Part shown: positions 24,177-35,500 of the stretch, one piece after another | How the letters are laid out: every line of letters starts with the position of its first letter | Numbering within the stretch: the first letter of the stretch is position 1 | Assembly (NCBI GenBank): GCA_019925795.1 | Contig: CM034300.1 | Location: forward strand, 69,729,021-69,793,020 | Reading direction: 5' to 3' | Length of the DNA stretch: 64,000 nt | Source of the DNA: Dendrobium chrysotoxum | Taxonomy: Eukaryota > Streptophyta > Magnoliopsida > Asparagales > Orchidaceae | The notes under the pieces: generated by a model | Seen by the model: only the letters and a program-made list of their open reading frames with translations | The model's database searches: none | What the model was told of the DNA's origin: nothing | Position numbers and translations under genes: made by a program

Positions 24177-24925
24177 TGACTGCTAAAGTGATTATGTTGC
24201 TCACTGGTTTTACCATTTTTGACATGGTTCATCTTGAAAGTTCACTCTCGTGGGAGATGATCTACTAATTGGGAGACTTAGGGATCACTTATAACAGAAA
24301 TCATGAGGGTCTATTTACACAATTGGCTTGTGCAGTCCACCTAGTAAGTGGTTATTCAGTCCATAGCTCTGTGTTTTCCAATACAGAAAATCTTAACTGA
24401 ACTAGTTTAGTTGCTAAATTTTTGGCTGGCTTGCCACAGAAACACCAAATTCAAGTGCATGCTTTTAATCTGGTGTGAAAATGGATGAATGAAAACAAAA
24501 TTCGTTGATGTTGATCTTGTTGATGACAAATTACACATTTAGCCAAGTTACAGAAACAAAAAATAAAATTATAGAGGATGGGAAAAGAGAAGAAATATAA
24601 CTACGAAAGTATACAGAGATGGACTGAAGTGAGTGCGGTATGTAAGGATGTAATAAAATGTATATTTTGATCCGTATTCCTTGCTATTGTTGTAAGAAGG
24701 AGAAAATAGAAGGACTATTGCTCTTATGACCTCTGTTTTCCAGTTGACTATGACTTTTGTTTAAAACACATACGACCTTATGTTCTACTTTTAGAGCATC
24801 TTAGAACGAGAATCCTCGAACAGAAAATCAGATTTACATGACAATTTAGAATACTTTTGTGTAGTTTTATCTATGTTTCGTAAGTATATTTGTTGATTGT
24901 TTGCTATATTCATTGTTCCTTGAAG
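24177..24925. other. End of intron 3, nothing recognised
   Basis: AT-rich intron sequence leading to the exon 4 acceptor (CCTTGAAG/GTTAGG). Confidence 0.35.
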
Positions 24926-25009
24926 GTTAGGGTTGTGGATGATGGATCATGCTCCTTATATTCTCTTTGTCGATCTTGGATACAGAGTGGCTTGACTCAA
25001 GAAACTCAT
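24926..25009 (+). CDS. LIN37-like gene, exon 4 (conserved domain, second part)
   Basis: An 84-nt exon with phase-0 boundaries (acceptor TTGAAG, donor GTATGTTAC) that continues exon 3. The junction reads GRK/VRVVDDGSCSLYSLC and then RSWIQSGLTQETH. 'GRKVR...SLYxLCRSWxxxG' is the conserved core of plant LIN37-like proteins, comparable to the 'LYxxCRxWxRN' core of animal LIN37. No confident next exon is visible. A stretch reading KLSLPLPDS at about 25175-25203 recalls the 'LPKPLPIP' segment expected next, but no acceptor gives the right phase. Confidence 0.68.
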
Positions 25010-25666
25010 GTATGTTACTATGCGCATATCCTTCTAAATGGAAATTTGTTTTGAATTTTCCTTATTTGACTGTGAAATGTATGCTGAATTCTTTATTTCC
25101 TGCTTGTGCAACTCTGAATGCTATTATCTCCAAACTAGCAGCTTTACTAGGTCATTCTTCCCTTGGTATGGTTTTAAAACTGTCCTTACCTTTGCCGGAC
25201 AGTAAAGGCCCATGCCCTAAATGCTTTTTGATGGGAGCACTCGTCTTTGTTTCTTATCGTTATTTACTTCAATTTGTAGTTTCTTATAGTGAGTTTTTTG
25301 TTGGTTGGTGAACAGAGGTTGATGACACCCGCGATCTGTATTAATATTTGACAATCTATATGAAATTCATCCATTTTCAAATTCTAGTGAGTGAAGGACT
25401 TTGTTTTCCTCCTGAATATGAGTTATTTCCTTACAGTTATAAAAACCTATATCTTCTTAAGTATTTTAACATAGCTAAAATTTGCAGCCTTTCTGATGTA
25501 TATTCATTTTAATGTTTGATTTGTTTCTTCTTTGATCATCTTGATGCCCTTGCACATGGTATCTGGTCCAATCGGTAAACATCAGCTCGATGACTCTTGG
25601 CACTGAGGTATAATTCTCTGAAATTCTGAGAAGTACTACTACAAATTTATACCTACAAACAAATGT
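25010..25666. other. After exon 4, no confident exon
   Basis: Probable start of intron 4. An open frame runs to about 25311 but is mostly hydrophobic and lacks a phase-compatible splice acceptor. Confidence 0.35.
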
Positions 25667-26578
25667 GAGGGTTACAAGATTTATCTAGCATCAAACCGGT
25701 GTGAACTAGTTTACCCGCCGGTTCAGCCGGCCAACTGTTGAACTGGTCCTGATTTTTAAGAACCTGCCGGTTCAATTGATCTCTTAATTAAATAAATTAT
25801 TTTAATATAAATATTTAATTAAATATTAATTAATAAATTAACATAATTATAACATATTTAAATTTAATAATAAGTCTACACTTTTTTTAATAATTATTTA
25901 TAATCTAAGCACCAATATAACATGTCCACATGGTCCCATCACTTTATGTGAGCTCTTAACACATGACAACAAAAAAAGCTATATAAACAAAACAAAACTC
26001 CCAAATGATGTGGGACTAATAACTTAGTTGAAACTTGAAATTTCTACTTCAAAATACATACATTATATATTTTTAAACATATTTTTAATTATTTTTTTAA
26101 TCATGAGAATAATATTTATTTTGTTGATTAATTATATTTAATTATTGATCTATTTTATTTTTTATTTTTAAATTTACATCATTAAAAATTAATTTTTATC
26201 TCTTTATTAATTATAAATAATATAACATAAATGATTTATAGATGTAAAAATATAATATAAATTTAATATATAATTTATGGTTGTAAAATTTATCTAAATG
26301 TAAAATATAAATTAAATATAATTATAATAATCTATATTAAATTTATGTAATAATTTATATTAAATGTATAAGTTTGTATATTAACCAAATTTATTTTTAG
26401 CCATAAATTTATATTGGTATATAATTATTCAATCATTATTATATTATTTATTTTTTATTTAAATAATTATAGTATTATTATAACATCTGGTTCAACCCCC
26501 GATTCAACCCCAATCGAACCATTGAACCTTGAACCTATCATTTTTTCTATTCGACGTCTGATCCGATTTTCACAACCT
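25667..26578. mobile_element. Inverted-repeat element with 'GGTTCAACCGG' words
   Basis: Left end AGGGTTACAAGATTTATC and right end (inverted) AAGGTTGTGAAAATCGGAT are rough inverted copies. Just inside both are 'ccggttca' or 'ggttcaac' words, while the middle is extremely AT-rich. This pattern is common for plant MITE-like elements. Target duplication not resolved. Confidence 0.45.
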
Positions 26579-27590
26579 TGGGCTCAAAAGGGGAATGGGT
26601 GATGTGCAGAAAATCCATGAAATTTCCTAAATAACCTTAGTCATAACTTCATGGGTATATCATCCCCAGGCTATCGAGTTTGAAATTATTTAGTCGAGAA
26701 TATAGTCAACCCAACTCAACCATGAGAATTTCTATAAACACTATGAATTGTGTTGTCTAGTGTTAATCTCATGATTTCAAAATGAAAAAGAATAACTTAG
26801 ATTTTCTAGACAACCAAATTTTAGAAGGTGGATCCTAAAAGATGCAGGGCTTACAATCTTTAGCGATGTAAAGAACTACCAAAAAATGAATGAAATAACC
26901 CAAATATATGCAACCAGAGCTATACAACCAGCCTCAAAATCCTATATGAGTTAGATTGACACTAAGTAGCATACTAAAATGATCCCTAAGCATATTAAAA
27001 ATCCATGCTAAAGGACTCTATCTTAAGGATCATAGTATGCAATGCAAAATTATCTGCCCTTAATTAATAAGGGCACTTATACTATGCATGTTTAATTTTT
27101 TATGTTATAAATATGCACCAATATTTGGGGATTTTGATCGCTGTCTATCTTGATCTTGTATCTCATCCAGGAGATACAAAGAGAGCAGATGTTATTTAAA
27201 AAGTAAATTGAGAGAGTCTTAATTTTTAAGAATAAAAATCTTTTTATAAATTGATTTTTAGGTTATTTATCAAATTAAAGTTTATAGAAAAGATTTTATT
27301 TTAAAAACCTACCACAGTGTCGTCCATAGCCCAGACAATTACAAAGAAGTAAAAGAAAGCATAGGCAACATATATATTTACTATAAATAAACTGCAATAG
27401 TAAACAAAGCAATGTTATGCTTTTCCTTGGTAAAAGGTAGCCCAGGAATTGATCCGTCTGGTGGCTTCTACAAGTCTGGTTTAGAAATGGTGAGTTTAAA
27501 TATGCTAAATCAAAGCTAGTCTTATAAATTAATAGTTGCGTTAGTTGGGACTTGAAAAATGGGCTTCGCATAAACCCTACTGGTTTCTGG
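26579..27590. other. Host sequence up to giant element 1
   Basis: AT-rich with no gene recognised. The five bases TCTGG (27586-27590) directly before the LTR are the expected upstream copy of the target duplication; the other copy lies beyond the window. Confidence 0.35.
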
Positions 27591-27900
27591 TGTTGACCTA
27601 TAATAAAAAAAAAAATCAAAATCAGCAAAATCCTACATACCTCTTCTCCGCAAATCCTGCCGAAGAACCGCCACATCTACAGTGCTCGTACACTGTGTTC
27701 GGCGCCGTTGGCGTCGCTTCCCACGATCCTTTTTCCCGCAAATCCTGCGAGCTCGCCTCGGTCGAACGTCCGCTTCTGTCGTTAAATACCGACCCCGATC
27801 TCCCCTGTTCGCAAGACACACGACACCTCCAGTCTCTCGCTTCCGGCTCCCCATCTCTGATCCCGACTCCCCTTCTTTCTCCCATTCGCTGCTTCTTCGG

Positions 27901-27903
<3 letters not shown>

Positions 27904-27953
<50 letters not shown>
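27904..27953. repeat. (GA)n microsatellite in the LTR
   Basis: About 50 bp of pure GA. It explains the RERERE runs in overlapping open frames. Confidence 0.95.
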
Positions 27954-27956
<3 letters not shown>

Positions 27957-28269
27957 AGATTTCTCTAACCTAGCCGAAGTCCTCCGGCACGATCCCGCCC
28001 CTCTCGAAGACGTTCCTTCCAGTCGGATCGGAAGTCCGGACGGGAGCTCGCTTGCTGGCCTCCTCCCTCACGCGTGCTCCTTCGACTCCTTTGTTGCGGC
28101 TAGACTTCGCTTGCTCGACGACTTCCTCTCCCTATCGGACGGAAGTTGCAACATTCTGAAGGAAGCAATATAGGGAGCTCACTGCCTGCCAAGGTAACTT
28201 TAACCCTTTCGTGCGCTTCCTCAGCCTATTCCCGTAAATTGGCCGAACTAGAGGAAGGAGAGGGGGAGA

Positions 28270-28545
28270 GTTTAATTGTATTTTAATTATAATTAACTGA
28301 TAATTAGTAATTAATTATTGATTATAAGTTATCTGATTAACTATAGTTGATTTTAATTAATTATAGTTAATTATTAAGGAATTATAATCATAATTATTTA
28401 CTAATTGTAATTAATTACTAACTAGTAATTAATTATTAATTATAATTATTTAATTGATTATAATTATAAATAATTAATTAATGATAATTAATTATGATTA
28501 TTTACTTAATCATAGTTAATTATTATTAACTATTATTAGGTATGA
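28270..28545. repeat. TAATTA-rich low-complexity tract in the LTR
   Basis: Almost only A and T with endless variants of TAATTA/AATTAT. A similar tract lies at the same relative position in the LTR of element 2 (45062-45370), although flanking sequences differ. Confidence 0.85.
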
Positions 28546-28693
28546 TAAAAAAAAAAGAGAAGAGATGGTGCTCTTTCCCCTCTCCTCGTACCTCGATCCA
28601 CAAGCCTCCACTGCCGGACCGACGCTTGCAAAGGTATAATTTTCTAACTCAGATTCTCGTTCTCGTCGTTGGCGGCGGACCGGAAAACTGCCT

Positions 28694-29085
28694 ATACACG
28701 CTTTCTTAAGCGTGGTGGGATGGGACCCCGGTGCGGCGCCTACAACGAGGCGGGTAATCACCTCAAAATCCTATCCTCGGCGTTCGTGTCGAGCCGGCAA
28801 ACCGCCTATACACGCTTTCATAAGCGTGGTGGGAAGGGAACTCGGTGCGACACCTACGGCGAGGCGGGTAGGCCCTATACACGCTTTTCTTAGCGTGGTG
28901 GGGACAATTTTAAGTACCCGTATGCGGCTCTGTACCTGCGGGGAAACAAATGCTTTGCTTTTTCAGGTTCGTCGAAGACCCATACACGCTTTCTTAAGCG
29001 TGGTGGGGGATTGAAGATTTTATACGGCCGCGGTGTCCTCGAAAGAGGGCATCTACCATACACGCTTTCTTAAGCGTGGTGGGAA
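28694..29085 (+). repeat. Array of five short hairpins in LTR 1
   Basis: Five copies (near 28695, 28808, 28876, 28981 and 29057) of a palindrome, mostly CACGCTT-TCTT-AAGCGTG, always followed by GTGGG or GTGGGG. Spacers of 70-110 bp are not simple duplications of each other. After the last copy comes CCCCTAAACGGGGG, another small hairpin, also present in element 2. Confidence 0.85.
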
Positions 29086-32000
29086 AGACCCAGTTTTTCG
29101 TAATTTCCCCTAAACGGGGGAGATGTCGGAATGCTGTCGAAATTTCGGGTGATCATATGACTGTACTTAGACCTATTTGAGCTCAAAGGAAGAGGACCAG
29201 AACTTGTGCTTTGAACTTGAACGAACTCAAATGAACCTAATTTCAACATAAACTTGAACTGAATTGAGAACTCAAGTTGAACTTAAGTGAATTTGAATGA
29301 AAGTTCGAACCCAAATGACTTGAGCATTGGACAATGGAAAGAGGACCCAGATTGATCTTGAACTTAATTCATATGACAAGGACCTGGGTTGAACCAAACA
29401 TAAATGAACCTGAACTTGAGTTGGACCTCAGAAGACTTTGAACAAGAGATTGAACTTGCAAGGACTTCAGAAAGCTTTTGAACAAGAGCTCAAACTTGTA
29501 CTTTAAACTCGAATGGCATAACATCCAGTAAGACTTGGACAATTACAGGGGACTTGTGAGCTTGAATGAACTCAAAGGAATTTGAATCCAAACAAGTGAC
29601 AATAAACCGCAGAAGACCATAATTGAACATGGATTCGAACTAAGCTTGAACTTTATTCAATCATGACTTGGACACCAGGACAACAAAAGACTTACAAACT
29701 TGAATTGAATTTGAACATTGATTGAACCCAAAAGACAACAAGGGATTGGTTTAAATCCTAAGCTCTCAGCAAAGTATAAAGAGATGATTCGTTGAGGAGA
29801 ACTTACAAGCGACGGTCAACATGAACTTTAAGAATGTAGCGATGCACTCACAAGCAATAGCTCGAAACTACATAGAACTTGTATAACGAACATAAGGACA
29901 CATGATAAGAACAATGTCATCTCTCGCATCAACAATAATTCGACTACAAGAAGACTCAAGCAACGATGCAAACTCACAATGATGTCAAGGGGTCACATAT
30001 AAGAAACATAGCGTGCTTACAAATGACAGCAGAAAGGTTGTAGCGAATACAAACTCATGTGGTGCTAGAAGATCTGTGACTGTATAAACACTGCATTCAC
30101 AAACAAAAGAACGAACCATTATGTACACTACAATCTACCGATGGCCAACATTTGTCAACTTACAATCTATCAATGCATGATATCAAGTGGCATACAACGA
30201 GTACAAAAGGCATATGATGATTATGATAATGCTTTATGGGCAATATTAAAACACAAGCAACCATGTTCAACCTTGCAAGCAACGAAATGAGAGAGGGTGT
30301 ATGATTTGACTACAAATAGATTAGCTCCTACGAATATTGGGAGATATGCAAGTTAATGTAGCAGATCATTAATCAACATACATGAAGAAATTGAGAACAA
30401 GTAAAAGCACTCATGGGTTGTATGGTAGAAGGTGATGGAAGTTACATCACCCTTGCAATCAACCCCCATACAATGTCAATCAAATGTACTGATCCGTTGC
30501 AAGTGAAAGCAATGATAACAAGTATGTTGTTGAAGATCAACGCAAAGTTTGGTGACCCAAACTCATAACTACAAATAGAGAATACGCCCGCTACTCAAAT
30601 CATCCTCAAGGACTGCAATAATTATTTTAGGAATGGATGTTTTGCATGGCTCTCATAGAAGGCTGATCCACCTCCCATCGCTGCAGTCATCAGTTTGAGG
30701 CGATGGTCACTAATTTCAAAGTACCAGGCAGCAATGAGAACAATCATTCATAATTGAAATGATTGATTCTTTATTTAAGCCAACAACACAAAGTGACAGT
30801 GATAGCATAGTCATGGAGTTGCCCGCCAATTCCTATACGAGTTATGGGAAGAGAGAGCCAAATCAAACCATTATATAATGAGTCTCAGTTCAACCAGGTT
30901 TTGAACAATGAGATGGGTAAGACTACTGAGGCTTACAAGCTCTATAATCAAGAGAATTCACTAACGAAGGTCCAAAGCCTACAAAACTCGATCCTCTATC
31001 GACCAGTAGATAGAGTCGACAGGGTCCAATCAATAAAAATATGAATAACCTCATACCCCGATGATGGCCGTGTTGAACGTAGATCTCAACCGGAGGGGCC
31101 CATTCCAAATATCTTAAAATGCTTCCCAAATTCCCAAATTTTCCACACAAATCTCAAACAAATATCTCTCAAACTCTACAAAACTCAAAAAAATCCCAAA
31201 TTCCCTACAAAATCCAGTCTTCTGAAAAATCCCAAAACCCAAAATCATCAAAATCCCAAAAATATTTAAATTTGAAATCCAATCATCAAAACACTCAAAG
31301 CATGAAATCCATCCATCCTCCGCAACAGTTTGCCGAGGTGGACAAATCAAAATATACTTCAGCTCACATAGAGCTAGTGCCTAGTCGAAAATATCACTAG
31401 GATCCATTCTCAAACAATCTCCTGCCAGCAAGGACGTGGTACGAGTCCTCTAACCGGCAGTTTCGCCGCCAAATGGCACTGCAGGATAAACAGTTATGAC
31501 TCGGGGCCCTCTGAACCAGGTGGTCGCCGCCAAATGGCACCATTATATTATGGTTATGGCCAGAGCCCGTATGCTCCCCAATGGCATCAAATCCTTAAGA
31601 TATGAATCAATAGGATATGATTGATAGGGCACAAAGCCCTCTGTTAGCTAAGGTGGATTCAAATTTGTCCCCTTAGACAAACACTCCCCCCAGGTCTACA
31701 AGGTACCCTTGGACGAAGCAACCCATGGCTGCCGACAAGGATCCTTCTGTCAGGTTGGGTCGACTACCTCCTCTGACTAAGTAGACCAGGGATCACGATG
31801 GCCTGGGACGACGGAACCATGGGATCTTGATCAGGTCTATCATCCATTCCCCCACCATCCGCTTTAAGTGCAAGATGGTGAAATTTCAATTTTAAATATC
31901 AAATCTTCAAACTTTCCTTCAAACCTTCAACCTATGCTGCTACTATATGCCAGACTCACGTATCTTTACGTATCTGATTGACGACTAGCCTTAATCGAAA

Positions 32001-32235
32001 GTTCTCTCTCGTTACCGGGAGGGGTAATTAACTATAGGGGCTTGCGCCTATAGGAAACCAAAACTCAGATCATAAAGTCCTCGTAAAATGAGGGCGAAAT
32101 CTCTGGGTAGTGTCTTATCTACTATCTCATCTGCCTTCCAAAATTTACCTCGGAACTTAATTCGTTAAAACTCCCCCCTCGAAAAGTAAAAAGCGGGCGG
32201 AGGCCGGAGCCGAATTTTCGGAGCCCACAGATTTC

Positions 32236-32253
32236 TGGCGACTCCGCTGGGGA
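32236..32253 (+). promoter_or_regulatory. Primer-binding site of giant element 1
   Basis: TGGCGACTCCGCTGGGGA, six bases after the LTR end. The same string follows the LTR of element 2. Similar primer-binding sites occur in Ogre/Tat-like elements; I believe they match a tRNA-Arg, but this was not checked against a tRNA sequence. Confidence 0.8.
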
Positions 32254-32532
32254 TTGGTTTCTCTTTCCATCTTTGGCTAGTCATCTCAGTACTATCGTAG
32301 CAGTCAAATCAACGCAGATTTAAAATTTTGAATTTCTCAAAATGATCATTCAGTGAATCAAAATTTTGAATCTCTCAAAATGATCATTCAACAAATTCAT
32401 CGAGATAACATGTTTAGCAGGATTTATATATTTATTTTATTTGCTTGCTAACGTTATCTGCTTTATTTTTATCTTCTGTTCTGTGCAAGTCTCTGCATTT
32501 TGAAAGTGTGGGGTGATGTATCAGATTCTGAT

Positions 32533-32560
32533 TACTAACCCTTACCTTTCATTCATGCAG
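32533..32560 (+). promoter_or_regulatory. Probable 3' splice site just before gag
   Basis: A perfect branch-point word TACTAAC (32533-32539), a pyrimidine-rich stretch and TTCATGCAG lie directly before the gag ATG. The layout is that of an intron acceptor. The donor was not identified; it could lie in the leader or the LTR. Confidence 0.5.
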
Positions 32561-35500
32561 ATGGATCTACAGAATGCTTCTGTTACTGTCCAGCTGGGAC
32601 GTGGTGCTAGCATCCAGCTAGCAAATACTCTGATCAACACTGGAAGATCCGGAGCTACCATCCAGTTTGGTAGCATTGACTTTCCTGCAGTCGTTGCAAG
32701 GACTGCCACTGCTCCTCCATGCGGCATTGAATCTGAAGGGCATGCTAGGAGGCCCCACTCCACTGAAACTACTACCCGTCGTGTGCATTTGTCAGCGCCA
32801 CGACCTGCTGTCAAAGACCCTCAAAGGAGGATTTCTGTGTTCGAACGACTTTCTCAATCTGAGATCCCAACCACCAGAAGGATAGTAACTGATGGGAAAA
32901 TCTCAGTGGTACCTACCAGGACCACTACGCTGCCAATGGGATCATCTGTACCTGGGAGGAACGTTGCTGAAGCTTCCTCATCTGGAGGAAGGCCCACCAG
33001 GAGGCAGAGAAGGAAGATGAATGCTGAGCTCCGAGCTCAACAGCAACTCTCTGTCCACCCATCCAACTTACCGGCTCAAGAGCCAGAAGCTACAATTCCT
33101 ACCCGGAACGGGTTTGCGAACCTGAAGTGGGTAAAAAGAAATAGCTCATCTGGAGAGCTAAAGAAATCATTCTGGGAGCAACGGCCTGAGGTCCCAGTTC
33201 CTCCAAGGAAGAAAGAACCTGAAACCCTATCAGCTCGGGTGTACAGAGTACTAAAGACTGTAAAAGAGAAGGGACTGAAGAAGAAGAAGTTCCAAAGGCC
33301 TTTGGTTATTGAGACCAGAAGGACCCCTCCGAGGGAAAGGCTGTCTTATGATTTGATAGCCGAAAGAAGAAGAAAACAAACCCCACGCGGTGAACATCGG
33401 GGTGTGACACCTAAACCACACATTCAGGGATCCACCGCCGAAAGGTCCCGGTGGAAGGGAAAACAAATCTGGAGGCCATGGCCTCGCAGAGAAGAAAAGA
33501 ACGAAAGAAAGACTGATCTGGGCGTGCCATCCGGTACTTCTTCCCGGAGATCCGCCCCTGTCAATAAACAACATCAAAAATGGGTCCAAAAGAAGACCCA
33601 TGATGATGCCAATTCCGACGGTAGACACCTTGGAGAGTCTTCCAAGGGATCCTGTCGTTCTATGACCCCTCCCAATAATGAATCTAACTTCGACCGTAGC
33701 CCACGGGTTGAAGAGATCTTCCTGCCTAACCAAGAACCGGAGATCCAGTGGCGCCGCCGCTCGGAAATCCGAGTACTAGAAGAAGGAGAAGAAGATACGG
33801 GAGAAGAAAATATTGAAGAATACATGGAAGAAAATCTAGAGGAAAATATGGAATACATTGAAGAAAATTTAGAAGAGGTAAATAACACCTTGGACATGGA
33901 AGTGGTCTACATGGTGAGACACATCAATGTCGAAGAGGAGGCCTACTACGACGATGATGAAGATGACGATCGTTGGCAACCACCGCCTAGACAAGTATAT
34001 CGGCGCCGCCATGAAGCCGGGTCCACCACTGGCAGAGGTGTCCATTCCCAAGAAGAGCGAGAAGAGGCTGAGGATAATCCCTTTGCTGACGAGAACGTCA
34101 CGCTCGCAGAAATGCAGAGACAAATGAAACGTCAAATGAGGGCCAAGGATAGGGAAATCTCTCAGTTGCATGAGAAAATGACAGAGATGATGACCCAAAT
34201 GACGGCAATGATGCAGATCATGCAGAGAAATGCTGCAGTTGGTTCTATGCCTAATCCTCCCCCAGATCCTCCAAACTTCCAAGTACCGCAAGTCTCAGGA
34301 GTACGGGACACTCCCGAGGGTGGTCATGAGGCTCAGAATACCACTCGCCAACCCACTCCGCAGAATATTGCAAGTACCTCCGAGCCTGTAACTGCTGCAC
34401 AGCTTGAAGGGATCATTACAGAGAGGATCAGGGCTATTATAGCCATTGATCAGGCAGAAAAATTGGTGGGTAAAGGTCGCCCGTACCCAGCAGAGTATGA
34501 TCAGGTGCCATACCCGAAGGGATATTCTGTGCCAAAATTCAATACTTTTGATGGCAACAAAAATCCCAGACAGCACCTGGCGCAGTTCAAAGCCACCTGC
34601 GGGAATACTGGAGGGAATGACGCTCTACTCTTCCGACAATTCGTTAGCAGTTTGACAGCAGCTGCTTTCGAATGGTACGCTGAATTGCCAAATGACTCTG
34701 TAAAGACATTTGCAGAGTTAGAAAATATGTTCGTGAAGAGGTTCGCCAGTGCGACTGAGAAAATAACGATCGCTGACCTTGCTCTGAATAAGAGAAAGAA
34801 GGAAGAATCAGTGACCAAATATATCACTCGCTGGCGCAACTTGAGTATGAAATGTGAACAACAGCTTGAGGAGGAGCATGCCGTACAGTTGTTAATGGGA
34901 AACATTGATGACAAAATGCAACCATTCCTGTGCATGGCTACAATCACCACATTTCAGGATCTACTGGACAGAGTGGCAAAGTTTGAGAAATTGAATTTAT
35001 CAAAATCAGAGAATTATTCTGATAAGCCTAAGAAAACCAAAGCCTCAGGTGCTAGAAGAGGTGAGGCTGACTCCATATTTTTCTCCAGAGCTGATAAGGA
35101 GAAACAGATGACGTATAATGAAGACAAGGGCAAGCAGCCGATGCAATATCAAGAAAAGCCTAAACAAGTCTACAACCCTAACCCCCAGCCGAAGCTGATA
35201 CTTGGGGGGAATGATAAACCACGAACTTATCAGGGCGGTGGAGAACGCCCGAGGCAAACAACGGGGACTGATGATCGAACGTTCCCCTCCCTCAAAGATA
35301 AAATGAACAAAGAATATTCATTTAAAAGGGAAAGTGTTGCCAAGCTGTTTCGACAAGCGTTGAAAGCGGGTTTAGAACTGCCAGAGTGCAAGAGACCCGA
35401 GGAGTCAAAACATAGTGGCGATCCAAACTACTGTCCGTATCATCGAGTGATGAGTCACCCAATCGAAGATTGCTATGTCTTCAATGATTGGCTTGAAAGA

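Larger units (their letters stand above)
27591..32229 (+). repeat. 5' LTR of giant element 1 (4.6 kb)
   Basis: Starts TGTTGACCTATAATAAAA and ends GAGCCCACA just before the PBS. From 5' to 3' it contains a GC-rich start, a GA microsatellite, a tract of about 280 bp made almost only of TAATTA words (28270-28545), an array of five short hairpins (28694-29085), and a long stretch of 'gaacttgaa' words (29170-29760). Its last 1.3 kb is closely similar to the LTR of element 2. No convincing gene is encoded; open frames here are chance or repeat-driven. Confidence 0.9.

Noticed and set aside
25130..25210. Possible exon 5 of the LIN37-like gene (KLSLPLPDS resembles the expected LPKPLP segment)
   Set aside because: No acceptor gives phase 0 after exon 4, the surrounding frame is hydrophobic and unlike the family, and no later C-terminal exon follows.
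25551..25620. A second SINE or tRNA-like segment (TCTGGTCCAATCGG ... CTTGGCACTGAGG)
   Set aside because: Box spacing and sequence are too poor to support.
27545..28173. Arginine/glutamate-repeat frames around the GA tract
   Set aside because: Driven by the (GA)n microsatellite in the LTR and crossing the LTR boundary. No domain.
28694..29085. MicroRNA precursors in the LTR hairpins
   Set aside because: Stems of only 6-7 bp are too short for plant miRNA processing.
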